Assembly (NCBI GenBank): GCA_934456295.1
Contig: CAKSHB010000008.1
Coordinates: 1-50,170, forward strand
Direction: 5' to 3'
DNA from: an uncultured Clostridia bacterium
GTDB lineage: Bacteria > Bacillota > Clostridia > UBA1381 > UMGS1253
DNA: 50,170 bases
Shown: piece after piece, positions 9,060 to 16,725 of the stretch
Layout: every line of letters starts with the position of its first letter
Numbering within the stretch: the stretch's first letter is position 1
Made by a program: the position numbers and the translations under genes
The notes under the pieces: generated by a model
Seen by the model: only the letters and a program-made list of their open reading frames with translations
Database searches by the model: none
Told to the model about the DNA's origin: nothing

Positions 9060-9367
9060 TAAATAAAGTTTTATGCGTTTTTTGCAGTGACACATATTAT
9101 GAATAGTATAAAATAAAGACGATGAAGAAGTTTGGTAGATTTTATATACGCCCAAAGAGAGAAAGCGTCGTTGGCTGGAAGCGCTTTCGGAAACGGATAA
9201 AATCGAAATTTCGCTTTGGAGTTGCACGTTGAACGGCAAAAAAGCCCTGTAGGCGTTGCCGGCGGCGGCCGTTAAGACGCACGAGAGTGTCCGCACATGC
9301 GGAAATTTGGGTGGTACCGCGGAGTGAGTGCGCTTCGTCCCTTGGTTTGGGGCGGAGCGCTTTTTGT
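9060..9367 (+). promoter_or_regulatory. T-box riboswitch leader, phenylalanine type
   Basis: The T-box sequence GGGTGGTACCGCGG is at 9309-9322. Stem I is visible. GATGAAGAAG at 9121 opens it. GATTTTAT (9138-9145) pairs with ATAAAATC (9197-9204), and AGAGAG then a distal hairpin (GAAAGCG with CGCTTTC) follow. The specifier side reads GAA then ATTTC (9205-9212), which gives UUU or UUC, both Phe codons. Uncharged tRNA-Phe should therefore stabilise the antiterminator. This agrees with pheS and pheT downstream. The first gene it controls is an SGNH hydrolase, which is unusual. The long gap 8933-9442 is filled by this leader, its promoter and a tiny ORF. Confidence 0.93.
9330..9365 (+). terminator. 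Rho-independent terminator of the T-box
   Basis: A 12-bp stem (9330-9341 with 9349-9360, two G-U pairs) and a 7-base loop are followed by TTTTT at 9361-9365. Its 5' strand lies just after the T-box sequence, as expected for a competing terminator/antiterminator pair. Confidence 0.92.
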
Positions 9368-9398
9368 ATATAAAAATATATGAACGGAGAGAATTAAC

Positions 9399-9446
9399 GT
9401 GAAAGCTTTTTTCGCGTCAGCTCCGGCGGAATGGAGATTATTATGA
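9399..9446 (+). CDS. Putative 15-codon upstream ORF coupled to the SGNH hydrolase
   Basis: A GTG start at 9399 has GGAGAG at 9386-9391, 7 bases upstream. It reads 15 codons (product MKAFFASAPAEWRLL) and stops with TGA at 9444-9446, overlapping the ATG of the next gene as ATGA. It has two adjacent Phe codons (TTT TTC). The GTG lies in a possible hairpin (9397-9404 with 9410-9417). It could couple translation, act as a leader peptide or be chance. No homologue is known to me. Confidence 0.35.
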   Translation: MKAFFASAPAEWRLL

Positions 9447-10066
9447 AAACAATTTTATTTCAGGGGGACTCAATAACCGACGCAGGGCGCATACGCGACA
9501 GCGAGTTTTTCATGGGAAGCGGCTATCCTACGCTTGTGGCGGCACAGCTTGGCTTGGATAACCCGGGAGAGTTTACGTTTTACAACAAAGGAATAAGCGG
9601 AAACAGGGTTGTTGATTTGTATGCAAGAATAAAGGCAGATGTAATAAATCTGAAACCCGACATTATGAGCGTGCTTATAGGCGTAAATGACGCATGGCAC
9701 GAGTATGACTATCAAAACGGCGTTGACAGCGAGAAATATTTTAAAGTATATTCGCTGTTTATAGAGGAAGTAAAAGAAGCATTGCCCGATATAAAAATAA
9801 TGATACTCGAGCCGTTTTTCCTCAGAACACAAACAAACTGTGAGCTGGCGGATTATATGGAAAAAGAAGTTTTTAAAAGAGCTGAAAAGGCAAAAGAGCT
9901 TGCACAGAAATACAATCTTGTATTTGTTCCTTTGCAGGAAAAGTTCAGCGAGGCAGCAAAAAAGGCTCCGGCAGAGTTTTTTACATTGCCCGACGGAGTG
10001 CACCCGATATGTTCGGGACACGAAATAATAAAAAGAGAGTGGATAAAGGCGTATAATACGCTTTAA
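9443..10066 (+). CDS. SGNH/GDSL-family hydrolase in the pheST unit
   Basis: 207 residues, a single SGNH hydrolase domain of normal size. Block I FQGDSITD has Ser10, block II has Gly in KGISGNR (about 50-55), block III IGVND has Asn82, and block V PDGVHP has Asp184 and His187. No signal peptide is seen. The family cleaves esters, thioesters or acetyl groups from sugars and lipids; the substrate here is unknown. The start ATG 9443 has GGAG at 9433-9436; an in-frame ATG at 9431 is less well placed. It lies after the Phe T-box and 27 bases before pheS, with no promoter or terminator between, so it should share the phenylalanine-starvation response. Confidence 0.9.
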   Translation: MKTILFQGDSITDAGRIRDSEFFMGSGYPTLVAAQLGLDNPGEFTFYNKGISGNRVVDLYARIKADVINLKPDIMSVLIGVNDAWHEYDYQNGVDSEKYFKVYSLFIEEVKEALPDIKIMILEPFFLRTQTNCELADYMEKEVFKRAEKAKELAQKYNLVFVPLQEKFSEAAKKAPAEFFTLPDGVHPICSGHEIIKREWIKAYNTL

Positions 10067-10093
10067 TAACCGTAAACGGAGGCGGATATAAAA

Positions 10094-11113
10094 ATGAAAG
10101 AAAAGCTTGAAAACATAAGAACACAGGCGATGGAATCGCTTGAAAAAATTTCCGATTTAAAGGTTCTGGAGGATTTTCGTGTAAAATATCTCGGAAAAAA
10201 AGGCGAGCTTACTGCGGTACTGCGCGGAATGGGCGCATTGTCGGCAGAGGAACGCCCGAAAATCGGTGCACTTGCAAACAAAGTGCGTGAACAGATTGAA
10301 AGCGGATTGCAGGACAGGATAGAAATGCTGTCTGCAAAAATGCAGGATGAAAAGCTTGCATCGGAGGAAATTGACGTTACAATTCAGGGTAAAAAGCCCG
10401 AAATCGGAAAGCTTCATCCGCTTATGACGGTGCTTGACCGCATAAAGGACATATTTGTCGGCATGGGATTTTCAATTGCAGACGGTCCCGAGGTAGAGCT
10501 TGACTATTACAACTTTGAGGCGCTGAATATTCCGAAAAACCACCCTGCGCGCGATACACAGGACACATTTTATATAAATGACAATGTCGTTCTGAGAACA
10601 CAGACATCGCCGGTACAGGTGCGCGTGATGGAAAACAAAAAGCCGCCGATAAGAATAATTGCGCCGGGCAGAGTTTACAGAAGCGACGCTGTTGACGCGA
10701 CACATTCGCCGCTGTTTCATCAGATAGAGGGACTTGTTGTTGATAAGGGAATTACGATGGGCGATTTGAAAGGTACACTTGAGGTATTTGTGCGCGCACT
10801 CTACGGTGACGATACAAAAGTGCGTTTCCGTCCGCATCATTTCCCGTTCACAGAGCCGAGCGCCGAGGTTGATGTGTCGTGCTTTGTGTGCAACGGCAAG
10901 GGCTGCGGTGTATGCAAGGGAGAAGGCTGGATTGAAATTCTGGGCGCAGGTATGGTTCACCCGAAGGTGCTTGCAAACTGCGGGATTGACCCTGAGATAT
11001 ACAGCGGTTTTGCGTTTGGTCTGGGACTTGAGCGTATAGCAATGCGTCAGTATGATATAGACGATTTGCGGCTGTTCTTCGACAACGATATAAGATTTTT
11101 GAAGCAGTTTTAA
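10094..11113 (+). CDS. pheS: Phenylalanine-tRNA ligase alpha subunit
   Basis: 339-residue class II aminoacyl-tRNA synthetase subunit. An N-terminal coiled-coil of about 85 residues (tRNA contact) is followed by the catalytic core. Visible landmarks are DGPEVELDYYNFEALNIPKNHPARDTQDTF split around motif 1, LLRTQTSP-like RTQTSPVQ, the motif 2 region GRVYRSDAVDATHSP, and motif 3 GFAFGLGLERIAMRQY. It charges tRNA-Phe as an alpha2-beta2 enzyme with PheT in the cytoplasm. A GGAGG site lies upstream of the ATG. Expression should follow the upstream Phe T-box. Full length, nothing unusual. Confidence 0.97.
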   Translation: MKEKLENIRTQAMESLEKISDLKVLEDFRVKYLGKKGELTAVLRGMGALSAEERPKIGALANKVREQIESGLQDRIEMLSAKMQDEKLASEEIDVTIQGKKPEIGKLHPLMTVLDRIKDIFVGMGFSIADGPEVELDYYNFEALNIPKNHPARDTQDTFYINDNVVLRTQTSPVQVRVMENKKPPIRIIAPGRVYRSDAVDATHSPLFHQIEGLVVDKGITMGDLKGTLEVFVRALYGDDTKVRFRPHHFPFTEPSAEVDVSCFVCNGKGCGVCKGEGWIEILGAGMVHPKVLANCGIDPEIYSGFAFGLGLERIAMRQYDIDDLRLFFDNDIRFLKQF

Positions 11114-11158
11114 TGCTTGGTGAGAATAACCGGATAAGTTTAGGAGGTATTGTAAAAA

Positions 11159-13543
11159 ATGAAGGTTGCAATGAGTTGGTTTAATGAATTTGCCGATGTT
11201 TCGGATATAGAGCCTAAAGAATATGCCGACGCGCTCACAATGTCGGGTTCCATGGTTGACGGTATAGAGCATCTCGGAGATGAGCTGCAAAATGTTGTTA
11301 CAGGAAAAATTATCGATATAAAAAAGCATGAAAATGCTGATACACTGCAAATATGCATGCTTGACACGGGCAGCGGCGAGCCGCTTCAGATAGTGACGGG
11401 TGCGACAAATGTAAAAGTCGGACAGATTGTGCCTGTGGCGCTGCACGGAGCAAAGCTGGCAGGCGGAGTTACAATAAAAAAGGGCAAATTGCGCGGAGTT
11501 GCGTCAAACGGTATGCTTTGTTCGCATGAAGAACTCGGAATTACGCCCGAAGAGCTTGGATATGAGCCGGAATACGGTATTTTGATTTTAGACCCCGATA
11601 CGCCTGTGGGCAAAGATATAAAAGAAGTTTTTGATTTGAACGAAACGGTGTTTGACTTTGAAATCACATCAAACCGTCCCGACTGTCAGAGCGTTATCGG
11701 TCTTGCGCGCGAAACGGCGGTAACTTTTGACAGAGCGTTTAATCTGAAAAAGCCCGAAGCAAAGGGCAACGATGAAGATGTAAATGATTTTGCAAAGGTA
11801 ACGGTGAAGGACAGCGAATATTGTCCGAGATACTGTGCAAGAATGGTTAAAAACGTTAAAATCGGACCTTCGCCGGCATGGATGGTAAAGCGCCTGAAGG
11901 CAAGCGGCATACGTTCGATAAATAACATAGTTGATATAACGAATTATCTTTTGCTGGAGTACGGACAGCCGATGCATGCGTTTGATTTGCGCGATGTCAG
12001 TGGTTCGCATATAATAGTGCGCCGTGCAAATGACGGTGAAATGATTACAACGCTTGATGAACAGGAGCATAAGCTCGACTCATCAATGCTTGTTATAGCG
12101 GACGAGCAGAGAGCGGTTGCTGTTGCGGGCGTTATGGGTGCGCTTAATTCGGAGGTGAAGGACGACACAACAACGGTGCTGTTTGAGAGCGCAAACTTTG
12201 ACGGAGCATCGGTCCGTGTCACTGCGAAAAAGCTCGGCATGCGTACCGAGGCAAGCGCAAAATATGAAAAGGGACTTGACCCGAATATGACGCTTGACGC
12301 AGTAAACCGTGCGTGTGAGTTGGTTGAAATGCTCGGCGCGGGCGAAGTTGTGGGCGGAGTTATAGATATACACGGCGCTCTTCCGAGCAAGCGTGAGCTG
12401 AAGCTCAGACCCGATAAAATAAACGCATTTCTGGGAGCGGATATAAGCACGGAGTTTATGGTTGATACGCTCAGAAAGCTTGATTTTGAGGTTGATACGG
12501 AAACGATGACGGTGAAAGCGCCGACATACAGAGCCGATGTTGAAGCCGAAGCGGATATTGCCGAGGAAATAGTAAGAATTTACGGTTATAATAAAATTGA
12601 ATCGACGCTTATGTCGGGAAACATTACCGCTGGCGGCAAAAATGCAAGACAGAGCTATACTGACAGCGTAAAGCGAATATTGACGGCACAGGGCATGTAT
12701 GAAATTCTGACATATTCGTTCACAAACCCGAATATTTTTGACAGACTTCGCATTGATGAAAATTCGCCTTTGAGAAATGTAATCACAATCACAAATCCTC
12801 TCGGCGAAGAAAATTCAATTATGCGTACGACAACGATTTCCTCAATGCTTGAGATTATGGAGAAGAACTATAAGCAGAGAAACACAAGCGCAGCGCTGTT
12901 TGAAATCGGAAAAATATATTTGCCGAAGGAAGGAGAGCAGCTTCCCGACGAAAGAGAGGTTGTAACTCTCGGAATGTACGGCAAAGGCGATTTCTACACA
13001 ATAAAAGGCATGGTTGAGGGGATATTTGACGCATCGGGCATAGAAAATTACAAATTTGCTCCGCAGAAGGATAACCCGACATACCACCCGGGCAGATGTG
13101 CGCAGATATTTGTTGACGGCAAAGCGGTCGGATGCATCGGACAAATTCATCCGTCCATATCTGCGGATTACAGCATGGATACGGAGTGCTATGTTGCGGA
13201 AATTGATTTTGAAATGCTCTTTGATGCGGCAAACCATAAAAGAGTATACAAAAAGCTGCCGAAATACCCGTCTGTGTCGCGCGACATCGCAATTTTGGTT
13301 GATGACAGTGTGCTTTCGGGCGACATAGTTGATACAATCAAGCGTGCCGGCGGAAAGCTGCTTGACCATGTTGAATTTTTTGACGCATATAAAGGCGCAC
13401 AAATTCCGAAAGGCAAGAAGAGCATGGCATATTCGGCTGTGTTGCGTGCTGAGGACAGAACGCTGACGGACGAGGATATTTCGCGCGTTATGGATAAAAT
13501 CCTCAAGAGTCTTAAAAATAATCTCGGCGCCGAATTGAGATAG
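11159..13543 (+). CDS. pheT: Phenylalanine-tRNA ligase beta subunit
   Basis: 794 residues, the usual long bacterial form. Domains run in order. First is an N-terminal EMAP-like tRNA-binding domain (about 40-150, with GKLRGVASNGMLCS). Then come the B3/B4 editing region (about 210-385, RSINNIVDITNYLLLEYGQP), the B5 domain (about 405-470), the inactive class II core (about 480-680), and a C-terminal ferredoxin-fold anticodon-binding domain (last ~95 residues, KYPSVSRDIAILVD). It partners PheS, and the B3/B4 part removes mischarged tyrosine. AGGAGGT lies upstream of the ATG. It follows pheS by 45 bases in the same transcript. Confidence 0.97.
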   Translation: MKVAMSWFNEFADVSDIEPKEYADALTMSGSMVDGIEHLGDELQNVVTGKIIDIKKHENADTLQICMLDTGSGEPLQIVTGATNVKVGQIVPVALHGAKLAGGVTIKKGKLRGVASNGMLCSHEELGITPEELGYEPEYGILILDPDTPVGKDIKEVFDLNETVFDFEITSNRPDCQSVIGLARETAVTFDRAFNLKKPEAKGNDEDVNDFAKVTVKDSEYCPRYCARMVKNVKIGPSPAWMVKRLKASGIRSINNIVDITNYLLLEYGQPMHAFDLRDVSGSHIIVRRANDGEMITTLDEQEHKLDSSMLVIADEQRAVAVAGVMGALNSEVKDDTTTVLFESANFDGASVRVTAKKLGMRTEASAKYEKGLDPNMTLDAVNRACELVEMLGAGEVVGGVIDIHGALPSKRELKLRPDKINAFLGADISTEFMVDTLRKLDFEVDTETMTVKAPTYRADVEAEADIAEEIVRIYGYNKIESTLMSGNITAGGKNARQSYTDSVKRILTAQGMYEILTYSFTNPNIFDRLRIDENSPLRNVITITNPLGEENSIMRTTTISSMLEIMEKNYKQRNTSAALFEIGKIYLPKEGEQLPDEREVVTLGMYGKGDFYTIKGMVEGIFDASGIENYKFAPQKDNPTYHPGRCAQIFVDGKAVGCIGQIHPSISADYSMDTECYVAEIDFEMLFDAANHKRVYKKLPKYPSVSRDIAILVDDSVLSGDIVDTIKRAGGKLLDHVEFFDAYKGAQIPKGKKSMAYSAVLRAEDRTLTDEDISRVMDKILKSLKNNLGAELR

Positions 13544-13615
13544 GGCTTTTTGCACACATTAGAAAATATAAAGCCGTAAAAAAATATATAAAAAGCAAAA
13601 AAATAAAAAATTATA

Positions 13616-13644
13616 TTGCAAAAGGAAAATGTGTGTGTTATAAT
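13616..13644 (+). promoter_or_regulatory. SigA-type promoter of rpmE
   Basis: TTGCAA (13616-13621) and TATAAT (13639-13644) with a 17-base spacer lie 66 bases before the rpmE start. This separates rpmE from pheT. Confidence 0.72.
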
Positions 13645-13709
13645 TAATTCGTTGTGTATTTGCCATATGGTAAATAATGCAATAAATATCGGGAAAGGAG
13701 GCTTGTGCC

Positions 13710-13913
13710 ATGAGAGAAGGAATTCATCCGGATTATAAGCAGACAACGATTACATGTGCTTGCGGAGAAGTTATAGAAACAGGCTCAACAAAGGAAAATA
13801 TCAAAGTCGAAATCTGTTCAAAATGCCATCCGTTCTTTACAGGTAAGCAGAAGCTTGTTGATACAGGCGGACGTGTTGAGAAGTTCAAGAAGCGTTTTGG
13901 TTTGGACAAGTAA
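13710..13913 (+). CDS. rpmE: Large ribosomal subunit protein bL31 (zinc form)
   Basis: 67 residues. It begins REGIHPDY, the family signature, and has the four zinc-ligand cysteines of the C+ form: C16, C18, C36 and C39 (CxC...CxxC). It sits at the base of the 50S central protuberance. A GGAAAGGAGG site lies just before the ATG. It has its own promoter. The presence of the cysteines means it can act as a zinc store; a C- paralogue would have to lie elsewhere. Confidence 0.97.
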   Translation: MREGIHPDYKQTTITCACGEVIETGSTKENIKVEICSKCHPFFTGKQKLVDTGGRVEKFKKRFGLDK

Positions 13914-14028
13914 TTTTGTCACAAAGCAGAGTATGCCGGTTTTTGGGAATATGCCGTTTTTGCGGACAGAAAACAGCCGGTATAAAAAGAATTTGACAAT
14001 GTAATTGTAACCTTTTCGCGGATATCGG

Positions 14029-14051
14029 TTCTCCGGCCGTTTCTGGGAGAA
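14029..14051 (+). other. Small hairpin in the rpsO leader
   Basis: TTCTCC (14029-14034) pairs with GGAGAA (14046-14051) around an 11-base loop, ending about 22 bases before the rpsO ribosome site. S15 represses its own mRNA in several bacteria through leader structures. This hairpin is a candidate but shows no diagnostic motif. Confidence 0.3.
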
Positions 14052-14086
14052 TGGTGCTGGTTTAAAAATATCAGGAGGTGAAAATA

Positions 14087-14350
14087 ATGATTAAAGAAGT
14101 AAAGACATCAATTATCGAGCAGTATCGCATACATGAAAACGACACAGGTTCGCCTGAGGTTCAGATTGCCATGCTTACAGAGAGAATTAACCATCTTAAC
14201 GAGCATTTGAAGCTCCATAAGAAGGATCATCATTCAAGACGCGGTCTTTTGAAGATGGTTGGTAAAAGACGCGGTCTTTTGGACTATCTTATGAAGAAGG
14301 ATATTGAGAGATATCGTGACATCGTAAATAAGCTTGGTCTGAGAAAGTAA
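14087..14350 (+). CDS. rpsO: Small ribosomal subunit protein uS15
   Basis: 87 residues from the ATG at 14087, which lies 7 bases after AGGAGGT (14073-14079). A GTG nine bases upstream overlaps the ribosome site and is rejected. The protein has the S15 signature: NDTGSPEVQIA, then LNEHLKLHKKDHHSRRGL and a final helix. It binds 16S rRNA in the platform. It is followed by an intrinsic terminator and then pnp, the widespread rpsO-pnp order. Confidence 0.97.
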   Translation: MIKEVKTSIIEQYRIHENDTGSPEVQIAMLTERINHLNEHLKLHKKDHHSRRGLLKMVGKRRGLLDYLMKKDIERYRDIVNKLGLRK

Positions 14351-14359
14351 TTAAATATA

Positions 14360-14390
14360 AAATGAGCGAAGTTTTCCGCTTCGCTCATTT
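14360..14390 (+). terminator. Rho-independent terminator after rpsO
   Basis: A perfect 12-bp stem (AAATGAGCGAAG with CTTCGCTCATTT) and a 7-base loop are followed by ATTGTATTTATTTT. The T run is broken but the stem is strong. Confidence 0.75.
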
Positions 14391-14437
14391 ATTGTATTTA
14401 TTTTAGCAAAAAATAAAGCTGCGGCAACAAATTGGCG

Positions 14438-14509
14438 GTTAGCAGTTAGATTTGTGTTTCGTCTGTGGGAGAAAGGTTTATGGGGGGAGTATAAATCTAA
14501 GTGCTAAAC
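14438..14509 (+). promoter_or_regulatory. Long imperfect inverted repeat upstream of pnp
   Basis: 14438-14453 pairs with 14493-14509 in 15 base pairs, with one G-G mismatch and one bulged A; the 39-base loop is purine rich. It lies between rpsO and pnp, 58 bases before the pnp start. In E. coli a double-stranded RNA stem in this interval is cut by RNase III to start PNPase autoregulation. The same role here is inference from position and shape only. No clear promoter is seen in 14391-14567. Confidence 0.55.
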
Positions 14510-14567
14510 ATCAGTTTTTACCGCGGAATTTGCAATAAAAAATAACGAATGAAAAGGAGTAAAAACT

Positions 14568-16643
14568 ATGTTCAGAACATTTGAAACAACATTGGCGGGC
14601 AGACCGCTTGTGATTGAAACAGGTAAAATGGCACAGCTTGCAAACGGTTCGTGTCTTGTACGCTACGGCGATACGGCGGTAATGTGCACAGCGACAGCGT
14701 CGGCAAAGCCGCGTGACGGAATTGATTTCTTCCCGCTCAGCGTTGACTTTGAGGAAAAGCTTTATTCTGTAGGTAAAATCCCCGGCGGCTTTACAAAGCG
14801 TGAAGGTAAACCGAGCGAAAAAGCGATACTTACATCGCGCGTTATTGACAGACCTATCCGTCCGCTGTTTCCGTCAGATTTGAGAAACGATGTTTCCGTT
14901 GTTGCAACGGTAATGAGCGTTGAGCAGGATAACTCGCCCGAAATTGCCGCGATGATAGGCGCATCAATTGCAATTTCTATCTCGGATATTCCGTTCGCAG
15001 GTCCTATAGGAGGCGTATGGGTTGGCTTGGTAGACGGTGACTTGATAATTAACCCCACGGCAGAGCAGCGTGAGAAGAGTGATTTGCAGCTTACGGTTGC
15101 CGGAACAAAAGACAGAGTTGTTATGATTGAAGCAGGTGCAAATGAGGTTGATGACGACACAATGCTTGAAGCCATCAAGTATGCGCACCAGGAAATTATA
15201 AAGATTTGTGAATTTATAGACAGTATTGTTGCCGAAATCGGCAAGCCGAAGTTTGAATATGACCATATTGTTGTGGATCAGCAGCTTTATGACGATGTTA
15301 AGGAGTTTGCGATTGAGAAGGTAAGAGCGGCTCTGGATACCGACGATAAAACTGTACGTGACGCACGCATGAAGGTTGTAACAGACGAGGTTGTTGAGCA
15401 TCTTATCGAGAAATACCCCGATATTGAGAGCACAATCGGCGAGGTTTTGTATAAACTGCAGAAATACGTTGTGCGCAGATGGATACTTGATGACGGCAAG
15501 CGTGTAGACGGACGTAAGCTTGACGAGATAAGACCGCTTGCGGCAGAGGTTGGACTTTTGCCGAGAACGCACGGTTCGGGCATGTTCACGAGAGGTCAGA
15601 CACAGGTGCTCACAGTTGCAACATTGGGCGCACTCGGCGATATACAGAAGCTTGACGGCATAGACGAAGAGGAGTCAAAGCGCTACATGCACCATTATAA
15701 CTTCCCGTCATACAGTGTCGGCGAAACAAGACCGTCGCGCGGACCCGGACGCCGCGAAATCGGACACGGTGCACTCGCAGAGCGTGCGCTTGAGCCTGTA
15801 ATTCCGTCAGAGGAGGATTTCCCGTATGCAATCAGACTTGTGTCGGAGGTGCTCAGCTCAAACGGTTCAACTTCGCAGGGCAGCGTATGCGGCAGCACAC
15901 TGGCGCTTATGGACGCAGGCGTGCCGATTAAGACACCTGTTGCAGGTATTTCGTGCGGACTGGTAACAGAAGGCGACCGTTATATTACAATGGTTGATAT
16001 ACAGGGACTTGAGGACTTCTTCGGTGACATGGACTTTAAGGTTGCCGGCAGTAAAAAGGGTATAACCGCAATTCAGGTTGATATAAAAATCCACGGACTT
16101 ACGTATGAAATTATAGAAGAAGCATTCAGAAAGACGCATGCAGCACGTAACTATATCCTCGATGAGGTAATGCTTAAAGCAATACCGCAGCCGAGAGAAA
16201 ATCTTTCGCCTTATGCACCGAAGGTTGTTACAATGCGTATTGACCCCGAAAAAATCCGTGACGTTATCGGTTCGGGCGGCAAGGTTATCCAGAAGATTGT
16301 TGCAGATACGGGCGCTAAGATTGATATTGAGGACGACGGACGCGTATTCATATTCTCACCCGACCAGGCAAGCGGAGAGGCAGCACAGGCAACAATTCTC
16401 GGAATTGTAAAAGAGCCTGAGGTTGGAGAGATATATACGGGCAAGGTAGTACGTATTATGCAGTTCGGCGCATTTGTCGAAATACTTCCCGGCAAGGACG
16501 GACTTGTACACATCTCAAAGCTTGATAAAAAGCGTGTGGAAAAGGTTGAAGATGTTGTAAATATCGGAGATGAAATCACGGTTAAGGTTATAGAAATTGA
16601 CAAGCAGGGCAGAATAAACTTGTCCCGCAAGGATTTGCTGTAA
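14568..16643 (+). CDS. pnp: Polyribonucleotide nucleotidyltransferase (PNPase)
   Basis: 691 residues. It degrades RNA 3' to 5' by phosphorolysis as a trimer in the cytoplasm. Two RNase PH domains (about 10-225 and 320-545) flank a helical linker. The second core has FPSYSVGETRPSRGPGRREIGHG split around the RNA-binding arginines, and a GSTLALMDAGVP block. A KH domain (DVIGSGGKVIQKI, about 560-610) and an S1 domain (GEIYTGKVVRI to the end, about 620-690) follow. AAAGGAG precedes the ATG. Length is typical. The upstream inverted repeat may control it. Confidence 0.97.
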   Translation: MFRTFETTLAGRPLVIETGKMAQLANGSCLVRYGDTAVMCTATASAKPRDGIDFFPLSVDFEEKLYSVGKIPGGFTKREGKPSEKAILTSRVIDRPIRPLFPSDLRNDVSVVATVMSVEQDNSPEIAAMIGASIAISISDIPFAGPIGGVWVGLVDGDLIINPTAEQREKSDLQLTVAGTKDRVVMIEAGANEVDDDTMLEAIKYAHQEIIKICEFIDSIVAEIGKPKFEYDHIVVDQQLYDDVKEFAIEKVRAALDTDDKTVRDARMKVVTDEVVEHLIEKYPDIESTIGEVLYKLQKYVVRRWILDDGKRVDGRKLDEIRPLAAEVGLLPRTHGSGMFTRGQTQVLTVATLGALGDIQKLDGIDEEESKRYMHHYNFPSYSVGETRPSRGPGRREIGHGALAERALEPVIPSEEDFPYAIRLVSEVLSSNGSTSQGSVCGSTLALMDAGVPIKTPVAGISCGLVTEGDRYITMVDIQGLEDFFGDMDFKVAGSKKGITAIQVDIKIHGLTYEIIEEAFRKTHAARNYILDEVMLKAIPQPRENLSPYAPKVVTMRIDPEKIRDVIGSGGKVIQKIVADTGAKIDIEDDGRVFIFSPDQASGEAAQATILGIVKEPEVGEIYTGKVVRIMQFGAFVEILPGKDGLVHISKLDKKRVEKVEDVVNIGDEITVKVIEIDKQGRINLSRKDLL

Positions 16644-16662
16644 TAATAAAATAGAAAAAAGG

Positions 16663-16697
16663 TGCGGGCGCTTTGTATAAGGCGTCCGTATTTTTTT
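16663..16697 (+). terminator. Rho-independent terminator after pnp
   Basis: A 9-bp stem (16663-16671 with 16682-16690, two G-U pairs) and a 10-base loop are followed by seven T at 16691-16697. It lies 20 bases after the pnp stop, before the M16 protease gene. Confidence 0.8.
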
Positions 16698-16725
16698 AAA
16701 CTGCGGAAAGGCTGTGAAGGTTTAC

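Noticed and set aside
10472..11446. Long minus-strand open frame across pheS and pheT
   Set aside because: It lies opposite two certain genes, has no ribosome site, and its product (rich in His, Cys, Tyr) is typical of antisense frames in this genome.
13993..13998. TTGACA upstream of rpsO as a promoter
   Set aside because: No acceptable -10 element lies 16-18 bases downstream.
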